A DNA stretch of 64,000 nt, from assembly GCA_014529385.2 (NCBI GenBank), contig CM043955.1, positions 149,621,640-149,685,639 of the forward strand, given 5' to 3'. Below, one piece after another: positions 42,080 through 52,780 of the stretch; the stretch's first letter is position 1, and each line of letters opens with the position of its first letter. This DNA comes from Adiantum capillus-veneris (Eukaryota > Streptophyta > Polypodiopsida > Polypodiales > Pteridaceae). The notes below the pieces were generated by a model that searched no databases, was not told the origin of the DNA, and saw nothing but the letters and a program-made list of their open reading frames with translations. Both the position numbers and the translations under genes were made by a program.

Positions 42080-45000
42080 CTACGGTTTACTATCTTTTGA
42101 TATTGTTGTGCATGCATCGCCATACAATGATCTGATGTCATTTAGGTAGAGCTCATGCTCCAGGTGGATTTCTGGCATAGGAGCTGACACAAGTGTGGAA
42201 CTTCCATCTTTTCTATTCCTGATCTGTTCCCATAGCTCTTGAGGCCATTGTTCTTCTACCTCCGAAATTGGCAGCGGTACTTGAGAATACATTCCATGTT
42301 GTATTGGCTACCACTCTTGTATCCAATTGTGTTTTGTCTACAATATCTGGTAGGTTATTCTTTTCAATTCCCCACCCCTCTAACTCCTGAATCTTTTCTC
42401 GGATTAGTGCCTCCATTTTTGGAGCCGTAGGAATCGATGGTTCCATAAGCGCTTGAGCGGCTTAGATGAGCTCCTTGCACATCTTTAGCCTCTCTTACGT
42501 TAACCACATATCCACTTGGGTTTGGTTAGGCTTTAGCCTTGCCTCCTAAGCTTTAAGAATTGCGTCCAAAGGTTCGAACACCTTGTCTACCAAGACCAAC
42601 CCTCTTGATGGTAGATCCGATGGTTTTTTTATCTTGTTATTGCCCTTAAGGTCTCTTTCCGTTTGAAGTTGTTCCTCTATTCTTTTGGCTTTCATCTTGT
42701 CTCATTTTGCCTTCCAGAATTTCCTAGGGGTTTGGACAGACAAGTTTTCTATCTCTGTTTGGCTGGTTGGGATGCTCCTTGCTGCCTCAGGTGCTTGAGC
42801 TCTAGTGACCGCGTTTATCGGAATGTTCGGTTCTGTTTCTGATCCACTTGAGCTTGGCAGAATCCCCATTTTGTTCATGGTTGCTTTTCCTTTGTTTTTG
42901 GGGTTTTTTGGACAGTGTGGAATGAGATGTTCGAGTGCATCTGTCACAAAATCCAAAAATTTTCACCCGTTCTCCTTTGTTTGGACAAACTCTAGCCCAA
43001 TGATCACCGCCACATTCATAGCATGGTCCTATAGGTGGTGGAGAAGCTTGTGGAGCTCACATCGGTTGTCCTGTTCTAGAAGGATAGCCCCTAGGTTTGT
43101 AGCCCTGATTTGCCATGAACATGAGCATATTCTCATCGACCAAGTAATGGTTTTAAGTTGGTTGTGCTATTTATGAGGGCTCGGATATCTCTTCCAGAAT
43201 TATCCATGGATTATGTCCCTCTGGAGCATATGCATTCCCATCAAATTCCCTCTCATAAGTATTGTTTGAATCTTCTAAGTATGAGACTACTTGGACCATA
43301 CTCTTCAGAAGGTGGTTATATGGGTTGAGAAATATTTACCATAGCCCTATTTTCCTGGGGTAAGGGAGATTGATGTATAACACATACCCCAAGATTGCGT
43401 TATTTGGCCCTACTTGATACCTTGGAGGAGGTGGAAGTTGTTGTCCTCCATGTGGTCCATATTGTCTCTCCCTAACATAGTTCCGATTATAAAAACATTT
43501 GTGAGTTTCATGGTTTGTCCATTTTTGTTCTGTAGCACTAAATTTCAATATTCGCTATGCATTTACTCCTGGCCTTTGTTGAAGGTTGCACCACTGGGTT
43601 GGATGATCTCCTCCACAAGTATCACATTTTTGGGTGGGCGGTTGTCGTGTGTTTGGGTTCGTCTTGTTTCCTTGGTTTATCCTCCTGATCAATTCCTCAA
43701 TCATTTGATCAACGTCTGGTGCAGTTGGGTTTTGCCCTCCCAATTTTGTTGTGGACGTACTAGTGGTTGAAGTGGGGCTACTTGTCATGTGTCTTCAGTC
43801 ACCTCCCCATATGCCTTGCAGTTATCTACAAGATACAATGCCTCTTTTGTGACTTGCTCAAAAGTTACACATGCCTTCAAGTGCAAGTCCTTTTTGAGCA
43901 TGTCATTCTGCAATCCTTCTATGAAAAGGACTGATAGTCTTTCATCCTGAGGTAGTTTTTGAGCAGGGCATCTTCCTATGTACTACTTGGAACGAAGCGA
44001 TACTTCCTTCACTTTATTTTTTTCCTTTTGCCTAAATGCATAGATCTGGGAGACAGTGTTATGCTTGATCCCCCTTTTTGAGAATTCCTGAGCGAATCCT
44101 CGGAGAAGTTGCTTAATACTTGGGAATTCCAAGCTATTTAATGGTTGGAACCAGGTCAAGGTAGTACCTTCTAATGTCAACTGAAATCCTTCATATTGAG
44201 TGTAGAAATCAGTTACCTGTTCCACTCTCAGCACTTGTTTGAAGATCGAAACATGGGGATACGGATTGTCAAATCCATTATACTTTTTGGGTACGCATTT
44301 TGCCACCTGAGATGGTCGCATACGTCTAGCCTCTGCAACCATTCTAACAACTCCTGGTCTGCATGGTGTGGCTTCTCTAGGTTCATAATCTTCTCTTGGT
44401 ACTAACATTCGTATCCTATCCGCTATACGTTCATCAAGTCGATCTCATGTAATAGTCGGAGGGATTCCAGTGGTGTAAGTGATGTTAGGAACAGTACTGC
44501 CCCTACGTGTGTTCATGGAAGCCCTAGACGCCATTGATTCTAAAGGTTTTTTTTTGGGGACTCGTTCATGTCCATAAGAATCCTCCACCCTGGTTCTCAA
44601 GGGGCTCATTGGTACAGTCTTAGGTCTGGTGTGAGTAGTTGTGGTTTTTACCTCTTTCGAATTTACATAGTATTGGTGAAGTGGTCCTCCAAAATATATA
44701 TATTTCTCTAATTCCTTACAATCCATTGGAGAGTACTTTTGGCCATACTGTCCATTATGACCACTTGAATTTCTACCCTCCGTGTACGTGTAAACATACA
44801 AGTTTTTTTGGTATGTCAATTCTTTGATGTGGGGCTCGTCACATCTATAATAGAGTGTTTGTTCTCCATTATTGAACTTATAAAGCCCCACATATGTGTT
44901 TTCTGTGTTAAGGCTCTCTGTCTCGTTGGTGCGTTTGAGTATCGCATTTTGTTTCTCCATTTTGGGTGGTTCATCGGCCAGCTCATTATCTACCGTGTCC

Positions 45001-45400
45001 TTGGTGCCGGTCATTCCCCATTTATGCACAATAAAAGGGTTATGAACCACCACGTACATTATTCCCTCTCGGTCAAAATATCTATCCCCGTCATAATCAA
45101 CATCTACAAGGTCTCTGAAGTCACTCGTCTTATTTTCCAACTTAACATAGTAGCGGTCCATTCCATCCTTATAGATTTTGGCCTTAAGCACATTTTCAAA
45201 TTGAAACTTCAATTACAACAATTTTACATCAGATGCAGGTTGAGAAGGACCTGCACCCATCGAAGTTGTTCCCTTAGGGTTTGACTTGTTAGAATCTTTA
45301 GTCATGAGGCTGTATGATCTCTCAGACAAAGTGTCAAAGAAACTGTCCTCTAAAATGGGGTTCCAAAGGCGGCAGTGGTCTCTGATTCACACTTTCTTCC
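42080..45400 (-). pseudogene. B2 gag and gag-protease linker (frameshifted)
   Basis: Better preserved than B1. Frame 45212-44445 has KIYKDGMDRYYVKLE, VDVDYDGDRYFDREG, FIVHKWGMTGTK, NTYVGLYKFNNGEQTLYYRCD and YIYFGGPLHQYY. Capsid is in 44408-43983 (SIFKQVLRVEQVTDFYTQYE, LEGTTLTWFQPLNSLEF, FSKRGIKHNTVSQIYAFRQ). Three knuckles follow: CDTCGGDHPTQWC (about 43590-43630), CYECGGDHWARVC (about 42985-43025), and a DALEHLIPHCPKNP remnant. Then TRAQAPEAARSIPTSQTEIE and, at 42292-42080, EIHLEHELYLNDIRSLYGDA. Several frame breaks. N-terminal boundary set by homology to G1 gag. Confidence 0.85.
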
Positions 45401-47465
45401 GTCGTGTGATTACTCCCTTGATCAAGGATGCTGAAATTCCTATTCTGGTACAATCTTCCTGATCACAAATTCATGAAGAATTGGTAATACAAAATCCAAA
45501 CCGAGTTACCTCATTAAATAGTTTGAATCCCCCGTTTGATCTTGCTTGTTGGGTAGTATCTTCTAGTACCTGCAACCTATCAAGAATTTGCTTGATAGCT
45601 GTGAGTTTACAGTAGTTCTTGTCAATTCTTGCTTTTAATCGACAAAACTTAGCTACGTTTTTCAGTAGCACACAATTCCTTACACATCCTCAACAATTTG
45701 GGTCCAATTTCAATTTTGAAAGAAGCACCAGGTTACTATGGACTAGCTCTTTTTATGGTAGTTTTTGTCTCTGTTCTGACTTAGAGGTACATGGATCGCG
45801 ATCCATGTTGGGATGCTAAGTGGAACTTTTGTTGCTATCATTAGATTTAACATGATTAAAAGGTCTTATGGTACCAATTTTTTTAAAAATGAACCTTTGG
45901 ATTGGAGGCTAAGTTGATTTTGTCACTTTGCCTGAGCTTCTGTCAGTTATGAGCTGTTAGTATGGTTTCTTGCACCCAAATATAACTCCGGAAGGACCAC
46001 TAGACTCTCAGTGATGCCCTCTAGATATGGTGCCAGTTTGGTGTCAAATTGTGTCAGGGGAAGATGGATCGCGATCCATGTTCCTTTGTGTCAAAATACA
46101 CTAAAATTTGTTCCACAGCTAGTCCTTGGCCTAGTGATGCTGGCTATATGGTTTTTGAATGTTTTAAAGCTTTTTGAGACAGACAAAAGTCTCTTTTAGG
46201 GTTTATTTTAGTGGTTTCCCCCTTGATCTAATTTTTGCCCCCTTTTGCCCTCTTTTTGAAATTTTCTGATAAGAGTCCTTTGGGAGAAAGTGTTTTAATT
46301 GTTATCACTTCCCTGCGTGCCTATTATCAGCTCAAAACTCCAAAAGAGTACATGGATCTCGATCCATGTTTGGCAAGATTTTGGACTGACACTTTGTGAG
46401 CTGATCACACAAGGTATGGTGATGCTATTCCCCAAGTCTTTTTGGATTTGATCAGTTTTTTCCAAGTGAAAAGCAAGATTTTGTGTCTGTTTTGTGGTTT
46501 TTTGCAAACAACTCTTTTTTTGGTATTTTGACTAGATTCTTTTACTTTTTGTCTATGGCTCCTTTTAGAAAAGTTGTTCAACTAGTAATCAGGAGTACAC
46601 TGATCAAATCTTACTATCAGATGTCTACCTAGAACATGGATCGCGATCCATGTTGGGAAGCATCTGGACATGAAATTTGGTTCTGTTGATTCCCTGCTTC
46701 TAGTTGATCCCAATTCTCGTCCTTTTTTGAATTTGGACAAGTAAAAGTTCAGTTTTTTCTTATTTTCCCCTTTTTTCAAGGTTTTGCTCTGCTCACCCCA
46801 ACTTTTGATTTTTTTGATCTTTTAGCACTCTATTTCTAACCAAACTCAAGGTTCTAATGCCTGGGAACCTGTTCTAAGCAAAGGAAATAGTTTTAGCACA
46901 TTTTGCCAAAAAGGTACATGGATCGCGATCCATGTTGGACAGGCAATTTGAAAGTTTTTAGCACAGTCTTTTTCAGCAAGTGTTTTTATCCCCTTCTTGA
47001 AAGTTTTGCTGGGTTTGGTCCAGTTTTGAAGCTCTGACCATCACTTGTTCAACTTTTTAGATTTATGGTCTTCAACACCAAAATAAGGTTTTTGACAGTT
47101 TTTTCCTCGATCCTCTTGGCCCCAAATGATGGTGTAATTTGTTTCCTAACCTACTCCTATAAACGGAAATGAATCTACAAACATAACCGAACTTAACAGT
47201 ACGAAAATAACAACAAAGCGTGTGGTGGAACAGCCCTTTCCAAGCATGTGAAAAATCAAAGAACGAAATTCTATCTTGTACTTCACTCACAGCTTTCTTT
47301 GCTCTTAAGGAATAGCACTGACTAGTCTCGAACTCCGGTCTCTACCAAGCACTACACCTACGTCTAGCTGCTTCATTGTCTATGTGTAAGTGGAATGGGT
47401 ATCAAAAGCTTGAAGGGAGATTTTTGTTTTTGGACACTGAGTCACTCACCACCTAAGGATCGGTT
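45401..47465. other. B2 leader
   Basis: Mirror of the B1 leader: about 2 kb, non-coding, with the palindrome cluster 45789-46935 and the segment shared with B1 near 45480-45670. No supported gene. Confidence 0.6.
45789..46935. repeat. B2 leader palindrome array: five copies of the 20-bp palindrome
   Basis: Copies at 45789-45808, 46062-46081, 46350-46369, 46634-46653 and 46916-46935; spacings 273, 288, 284 and 282 bp. Three are perfect with the CGCG centre; one has an outer A-to-G-type change (AGATGG) and one a CTCG core. A decayed relative lies at 47814-47833. Together with B1 this shows the palindromes were present in the common ancestor at fixed places. Confidence 0.95.
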
Positions 47466-47483
47466 TCCCTGGCAACAGCGCCA
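47466..47483 (-). other. B2 primer-binding site
   Basis: The minus strand reads TGGCGCTGTTGCCAGGGA one base after the LTR. It starts TGGCGC like the G1/G2 site and differs at three positions in the next twelve; likely an Asp-type tRNA or an isoacceptor. Confidence 0.8.
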
Positions 47484-47484
47484 A

Positions 47485-48366
47485 TGTTAGCGAGTCTCCG
47501 CAAACGGACGTCTGCAACATAGCTCTTTTGTACTAAGATAATGTCAATATGCAAGGAAGTGACTCGGGATGGGGCACGGAGAATTAATGAGAGTGTCAAT
47601 CTCACCAAACTGAACTCAAGGGCTACTCGTTCTACAACAAAAGAAAATCAACCACTTCCTAGTCAGACAATCAGTATGCATCCAATCTCACCACTCTAGG
47701 TCATCACGCCTTTTCGGCATCCAAACGAATCCGGAATGCCACGAAACTTAAGGAGAGGTATCACAACACTTAAGGGCTCAATCCTACCAAGTTTTGTCAC
47801 CATCTGGGAAGGTACATAAATCACGATCCATCACAAAAAATGTGCAGAAAACTGAAACAGAAGTACTTGGAAAGGTCCTCCTTAAGTATATAAACACTTA
47901 TCCATGGTCAAATCATCAAAAAACAACCATTTTAACCTCCAAATCAATGCATTTAACTCACAAACAATGCGTCGTGAACCACAACAGAATTGGAAATGAT
48001 CATACTTAGATTGTAGAGCAAGAGACAAGGAACGCAATGTGCTATTCGGAAACGAATTCTGATTACCAGTTCAGGAGAAAAGAAGATTACAATTTGTAGT
48101 AGTAAGAGGCCTCCATAGTGCACGTTTTTTATTCTTCAAGCTAATGATAAATCTCCCCTCAAAACTACGGGTTTTGACTTTAAAAGTTAAGGGGGCTTTC
48201 CCACGACCATCCGACCTCTTACAAGGGTGTAGACTCAAAGAAGTAGAGAGGGTATTATCTAACCACATCATGGTTACAACTCATCCTAGGCTGAATTACA
48301 TGGATTTCTTCAAAAAAATAGAGTGTTTACAGGGTTTGGTTTGCATACGCTTGTATCCACCAAACA
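47485..48366 (-). repeat. B2 5' LTR (882 bp)
   Basis: Plus orientation TGTTAGCG..CCACCAAACA; inverse of the B1 LTR. No purine tract lies on its outer side (48367-48400), so it is not simply the 3' LTR of the adjacent B1 pol block. B2 probably inserted into B1, or the B1 3' end was lost. Confidence 0.9.
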
Positions 48367-48473
48367 CCTTATAGTGTGGCTCTATTATGTGGATGGAGGA
48401 TATGCATGGGGAAACAAAATGTTGTGCAAGAGAGAGGTGCTGAAAGTATGTTCAGTGGCTACTAGTGGCGAGG

Positions 48474-48935
48474 TCACATTGAAGCTGCGTGGTCCAAACA
48501 ATAGTAATTGTAGAAGATGCGCCCTGTGTTTGTTGGTGACCTGCAAAAGTTATGATACTGCTGGTTGTTTTGCTTGAGGGCTTTGTTTTGGTTACCACTA
48601 AAATTGCTTGCATATGGATTTCCGAGAAGAGGCCTCGTGTTTTGGTTTCCATACCCACTTGACATTGTTTAGTTTTCGAGGGTGGTGTTCCATTGGCCTA
48701 GGTTGTCCGACAAAAGCCGTAGGCAGTTTACCAGAAATCGGATTTCTGTGGAGGCAATGTAGACGGATCTATATTTTTTGTTGTTTTGGTATCCACAATT
48801 TCTTAGGATTGGTTTGCATGATGGATTTTTTAACCCATATTTTCTTGACCACAGTTGTGGAATGCCGCTGAACTGGTGCATGTGGTGATGGTAGAGGTTC
48901 TCATATATGGTCTGTTTGTACAAAGGGCGTGGCAA
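48474..48935 (-). pseudogene. B1 tail after second protease
   Basis: Decayed frames with LWSRKYGLKNPSCKPI, CGYQNNKKYRSVYIAS and Asn/Gln-rich sequence (NQNTRPLLGNPYASN). The spacing of aromatic-Lys motifs recalls the Trp-repeat tails of G1 and G2 but WxPK is not preserved. Weak evidence. Confidence 0.35.
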
Positions 48936-49003
48936 GATTGATCCTCTTGTTTGAGAAGTAAGGTATTATCCTACCAGTTTGGCATGGCTTGATAAGTGCA
49001 CAG

Positions 49004-49265
49004 TCATGGCACTCCCAGAATAACTACTTTGTTAAGATGTTGATCGTCAACCACATAAAACTGATACGGATAAATTGTTCCATCAATGGTGATTAGTAAA
49101 TTTATGTGGCCCAGACTGCCCATAGTGCCTTTGTTTGCTACTTTGAACCCCATCGTGTTTGGCATTAGAGGTTCCCGCATGATTTTTTTGAAAGTGGAAT
49201 AGTTAGCAACATTAGCTCTGGCCCCAATGTCCACTAATGCTCGCTCGGTGGTGCCATTGACAAGT
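49004..49265 (-). pseudogene. B1 second protease-like domain (degenerate)
   Basis: ERALVDIGARANVANY, then GTMGSLGHINLLITIDGTIY, PYQFYVVDDQHLNKVVILGVP. It aligns with the second protease-like domain of G1 (LLDSGAQANLLS..HMFYVVED..LLLGQP), with DSGA changed to DIGA. It lies downstream of the integrase C-terminal domain, as in G1, so the arrangement predates the split of the families. Confidence 0.75.
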
Positions 49266-51003
49266 TGTAAATTAATGCGTAGATCCAGTTCTCCTAACCA
49301 TGTAGCTGCTATTTGTATGGATGCTATCAGAGCAATATAGATAGCATCATTCTGTTGTGCTTTTCTCTAAAAATTTGCTTGCTCCTTGCGCTTTAAAATT
49401 CTAATTTTGACTTTTTGTTGTGCATGTTCCCGAATGTCATGTGCTTGACTTCTGCACTGAGCTGCTTCATGTATTGTTGCGAGTTCTCCTGGTGTCAGCG
49501 GAAGAAGATATTTCTTTAATCTGTAGCCACTCATCCAATTAGGCATCTCCTCACCTGTTAATGTTGCAAGCTTGATGGCGCCACTTTGTGATATATCATG
49601 TATTACAAAAGGCCCCATCCCTTGCTTTTTGAGTTTTTTGGAGTGTTGTTTGAGGGTATACATTAAAACATAATCCCCTTTTTGGAACTCCTTGCCAATC
49701 ATGTGTTGATCATGGAAAGCCTTTATTTGTTTTTTTTGAGCATATATCCCAGCTATCCCTCTAAGTCAAGGTTCATCTAATTGTTCCAGGGTGTCTAGTC
49801 TCTCCCGATAGCTCATGGCCCGTCCATCCTAATTGTGTTTCCACTCTTAGGGTTTTGATTAGGAATTCCAATGGTAGGATCGCATTAATCCCAAAGACTA
49901 GGTTAAAGGGAGTCGTGCCGATGGAAGTTTTAAAAGCTACTCTGTAAGCCCATAAGGCTGTGTGTAGCTTTTGATCCTAATCATTTCTTGAGTCACTAAC
50001 TATTTTGGTGAGTACGGTGCATAAGATTTTGTTGGTACTCTCTGCTTCCCCGTTAGTTTGCGGATGATAGGGTGCCGATTTGTGATGGACCACCATGAAT
50101 TCGTCAAGGAGGCTTTCAATGACTTCGTTTAAAAAGTGTGTTCCCCTATCGCTCACTATTTCTATGGGTAGAGCATATCTTGTAAAGATGTGCTTGAAAA
50201 GGAACTGAGCTGTAGTTCTTGCATCATTTTTGGGTCGCCTTTGCTTCCGTCTATTTCGTCAGGTAGTCTGTTGCTACTATGATGTATTGGGCATGAGACC
50301 TATATCCTAGAGGTATGATGGGACCAATGAATTCAATGCCCCATTTGGTGAAAGCACGTATCCCCATCATTGGCCTTAGTGGCATTTCATCTCTCCGTAG
50401 GGGTGGTTTTGTGTGTGTTGACAATCATCACATTGTTTGACATAGGTCCCTGCATCCATAAACAAGGTTGGCCACCATATGCCTGAGTGTAGCACGAGCT
50501 TTGCCGTTTTATCAGCAAAGAAATGTCCCCTTGGCTGTCCTGAGTGTGCTTGCTCTAAGATAACGTAATATTCGCTTTTTGTAGCACACAACTGTAGTTG
50601 TTTGTCCTTTCCCCGCCTATACAGTTGGTTCGCAATGAGCAGATAGTGTTTGGTCTCTTCATCTATAGTTTTCATTCTTGCCTTGCCCCATTCCTCTGGG
50701 AAGGTCTTGTTTTTTAAGTACTCAACTATGTGAGTACTCCATTTGGGTGCTTGTACTACTCAAAACAGGGTGGCATGTTCCCAGTGGAGGTTGTTTTGTA
50801 CAGCTATCGCATGATTTTACATATGTATGGACATTGTGTTCCATGTTTGGCCAGTAGACTCCCAGTCTCTTTAGCGGTTGGCTTGTCTGCATTTCTCCAT
50901 TGTGAAATCTTGTATTTTGTATAGGAAAATGTTTGAGGTAGTAGGTGGATTCTTCGGGCTGTATGCATAGTCTCAATATCCCATCCTTACCGTGTTTGTA
51001 CAA
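49266..51003 (-). pseudogene. B1 integrase with two H2C2 modules
   Basis: First module at 51003-50722 (LRLCIQPEESTYYLK, GVYWPNMEHNVHTYVKSCDSC), second at 50675-50400 (LQLCATKSEYYVILEQAHSGQPRGHF, GIWWPTLFMDAGTYVKQCDDC). Core pieces are readable in broken frames at 50376-49750, including a QTNGEAESTNK-like segment near 50040. The C-terminal domain is at 49702-49367 (FQKGDYVLMYTLKQHSKKLK, GMGPFVIHDISQSGAIKLAT, EEMPNWMSGYRLKKYLLPL). Many stops. Confidence 0.8.
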
Positions 51004-51166
51004 TCATCCTGCCAAAAGCTGAAGATTTTGTGTTTGATGTATAATTGATGGTTGTCTTTCTATCTGTAATGACCCGATTGTGAGTAGAGGAATGACCTCT
51101 TCGCTCCATCTCGGGACCATTTTGATGTTAAACAGATACGAATCAAGAAGATCATCATTGACACCC

Positions 51167-52430
51167 TCAAGTACTTCTCCATGAAACAGTCGTAAAAGAT
51201 GATCTGCTTGTGTGTGTGGTCCCCTTTTTTATGACTATCGTGAAGTCAAACTCAAGCAATAGTATAAAACAACGAACAATTCTTCCAGTGTTGCAAGGTT
51301 TGTTCACTAGATATAGCAGTGCTTGGTGATCCACGAAGAAAACAAACTTGTTTGTAAGAAGGTAGTGTCTGAATTTTTTGACAGCATATATCATTCCCAG
51401 ACCTTCTCTTTCCGTAGTGGTGTAGTTTTTCTCTGCGTTTTTTAGCTGCCGACTAGAGTAGCAAATGGGAAAATCCATTTTCTTCTCTCCTGACTGGGCT
51501 AATATGCATCCGATGGCATAGGCTGATGCATCAACATGAACATGAAAGATTTTGCTCCAATCAGGGGCTTGCAAAATGGAGCAGAAATTAATTGCTGCTT
51601 CAATTTTTGAAAGCCTGCTCATATTCTTCGTCCATTTGAACTTAGCAATGAGGGCGTACAATGGCTTAGCTTTACAACATACATGTATATGAAATGCCTG
51701 TAGTACCCGCAATGCCCCATAAATGCCTGCACTTCTTTCATCTTCGTTGGTCTCAGTAGTACAATAATTATTTGTACCTTCTCTTGATCAGTTGAAATTC
51801 CGTTTTTGGACACAATGTGACCCAAAATTTTACCTTATCTTACCATGAAGACGCATTTTTCGGGGTTTAAGAAAATACGATACGTTCTGCATTTTTCAAA
51901 GACTTTTCCTAGATGAGTTATGTGGCCACTTCTTCGATGAGAGTGAACACAAAGATCATCCATGTAAATCTCCAGAAATTGTCTGAGATATTCCTTGAAT
52001 GCATGACTCATTAGTCCTTGGAATGTAGTAGGGGCATTGGTCAGGCCGAAAGGCATTACCCTGTAGGCAAATATATCCCACTCTATTGCAAAATCTGTCT
52101 TATGCTGATCTTCTGCTTTTATTGTCAACTGATTGTAGCCTGAGAACCCAACCAAAAAACTATAGGCCTCTTTCCCTGCTACCCTCTTAATAATGTGATC
52201 CGTTATTGGTAGTGGATAGTCATCCCTGATGGTGGCTGCATTTACCTGTTTGAGGTTTACACAGACACTCAATTTTCAATTCTTTTTGGGTACTACCACA
52301 ATAGGGGCACCCAATCCGTGTGTTCAATCTCATAGATAAACTCGACATCCTTCAGTTTGTCTCTCTCTTCCTTAATTTTCTTGGCAAAAGTCTCATTGTA
52401 CGTGTAAGGACGTTGTCTACGTAGTGGTCT
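51167..52430 (-). pseudogene. B1 reverse transcriptase and RNase H
   Basis: RT frame 52272-51835: VCVNLKQVNAATIRDDYPLP, FLVGFSGYNQLTIKAEDQ, VMPFGLTNAPTTFQ and YMDD at about plus 51954-51965. Thumb in 51825-51619 (GHIVSKNGISTDQEKVQIII, EVQAFMGHCGYYRHFI). RNase H in 51712-51167 (FHVHVDASAYAIGCILAQ, NYTTTEREGLGMIYAVKKF, FFVDHQALLYLVNKPCNTG). The beginning of RT is cut from its upstream part by the copia insertion at 52435. Confidence 0.9.
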
Positions 52431-52435
52431 GGCAT
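52431..52435. repeat. target-site duplication GGCAT (left) of copia element
   Basis: GGCAT immediately precedes the left LTR and is repeated at 56923-56927 after the right LTR. Confidence 0.95.
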
Positions 52436-52662
52436 TGTTGAAATTAGGGTTGCAGAGAAACGCACACAGCTTGGAGAAGACGAAGGAAGCTCAAGGCACA
52501 CAATAGAGAGTATGTTACTTAGTGTGCAATGGAAAGATTGATATCCCTAGAGTGATGGGCGTATATACAATGCACGGGGCAAAAAACCTCCTAACGAGGG
52601 AAAAAATGCCCCGACGGTCCTAGTGTGTTCACACACATCACTACCACATGTATATGGTAACA
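52436..52662 (-). repeat. copia 3' LTR (227 bp)
   Basis: TGTTGAAATTAGGG..TATGGTAACA. Direct repeat of 56696-56922. Contains a GGCGTATATACAATG motif that may serve as promoter. Confidence 0.95.
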
Positions 52663-52680
52663 AATCCCCCCTGGAGTGAT
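52663..52680 (-). other. copia polypurine tract
   Basis: The minus strand reads CACTCCAGGGGGGATT directly before the TGTTACC start of the 3' LTR. Confidence 0.85.
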
Positions 52681-52780
52681 GCGGTGAACGAGAGCTGGCA
52701 CATGAGGAAAGGGAAGTGCCATGCCCTGAGGACATGATCAATCCACAAAGGGGAGTAAGCCCAAATCTTTGCGGAAAGCT

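Larger units (their letters stand above)
42047..48366 (-). mobile_element. B2: 5' half of a gypsy element (LTR, leader, gag), minus strand
   Basis: LTR 48366-47485, PBS, leader with palindromes and gag run leftwards and break at about 42047, at the point reading SLKTLPSFIGN in the B1 copy. The other half of B2 is inferred to be the plus-strand pol block from 59750. Confidence 0.8.
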
